From Nitrosomonadales bacterium (lineage in GTDB: Bacteria > Pseudomonadota > Gammaproteobacteria > Burkholderiales > Gallionellaceae), in NCBI GenBank assembly GCA_003235435.1, contig QJWF01000043.1, forward strand, positions 1-5,854: DNA of 5,854 nt. Reading direction: 5' to 3'. Position numbers and translations under genes: made by a program. Below are positions 5,779-5,854 of this stretch, in pieces (the stretch's first letter is position 1; each line of letters starts with the position of its first letter). The notes beneath the pieces were generated by a model that saw only the letters and a list, made by a program, of their open reading frames with translations, did no database searches and was not told the origin of the DNA.

Positions 5779-5854
5779 TTAATATCTGCGCCAAAATAGC
5801 GCTGGACATCTGTACAGCAAAACTTGCAGCCGCTCGGCAATTTCCATACGTGTC
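5779..5854 (-). CDS. Possible C-terminal end of a gene entering from the right edge (partial)
   Basis: A minus-strand frame is open from the window edge to a TAA at 5781-5779 and reads MEIAERLQVLL from the codon at 5847, ending in PALFWRRY. The sequence looks like the amphipathic C-terminus of a soluble protein, and its stop lies 54 bp before the BPSS1780-type gene, which would fit a longer operon. Only about 24 codons are visible, and a plus-strand frame from ATG 5769 is also open to the edge over the same bases, so the assignment is weak. No family is recognised. Confidence 0.3.
   Translation of the reverse strand, partial: TRMEIAERLQVLLYRCPALFWRRY

Overview
The window looks like chromosomal DNA from a betaproteobacterium, most likely of the Nitrosomonadales/Gallionellaceae type. 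This is inferred from a BPSS1780-type membrane protein, a bacterial MEKHLA-domain protein and a UvrD whose motif III reads GDDDQSIYAFRGA. The genus cannot be fixed from the sequence alone. There is no sign of an insertion sequence, prophage, CRISPR array, rRNA or tRNA.

Layout. At the left edge (1-44, minus strand) the first codons of a further gene run off the window, with a short ORF directly in front of them. Next comes a complete GT-B glycosyltransferase of family 4 (244-1476, minus), probably the edge of a surface-polysaccharide cluster that continues leftwards. A 249-bp divergent spacer (1477-1725) separates it from a complete UvrD-type DNA helicase (1726-3912, plus). The 3' end of uvrD overlaps or abuts a small PAS-like MEKHLA-domain protein (about 3890-4363, plus). 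A gap of about 110 bp then separates these from a convergent minus-strand pair: a polytopic BPSS1780-family membrane protein (4960-5724) followed 10 bp later by an unrecognised four-helix membrane protein (4473-4949). At the right edge a short minus-strand reading frame that ends at 5779 may be the C-terminus of the gene upstream of this pair.

Function. uvrD is a housekeeping repair gene (nucleotide excision and mismatch repair). The MEKHLA protein is a probable small-molecule sensor or binding protein, co-transcribed with uvrD by position only. The membrane pair looks like a two-gene operon of unknown function. The glycosyltransferase is AT-richer than uvrD, with more varied codon use, and may belong to an accessory polysaccharide locus placed next to core genes.

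I see no clearly novel system. The points worth a second look are the four-helix protein of unknown family, the uvrD-MEKHLA overlap with its ambiguous start, two short ORFs that touch neighbouring start codons, and the truncated frames at both edges.
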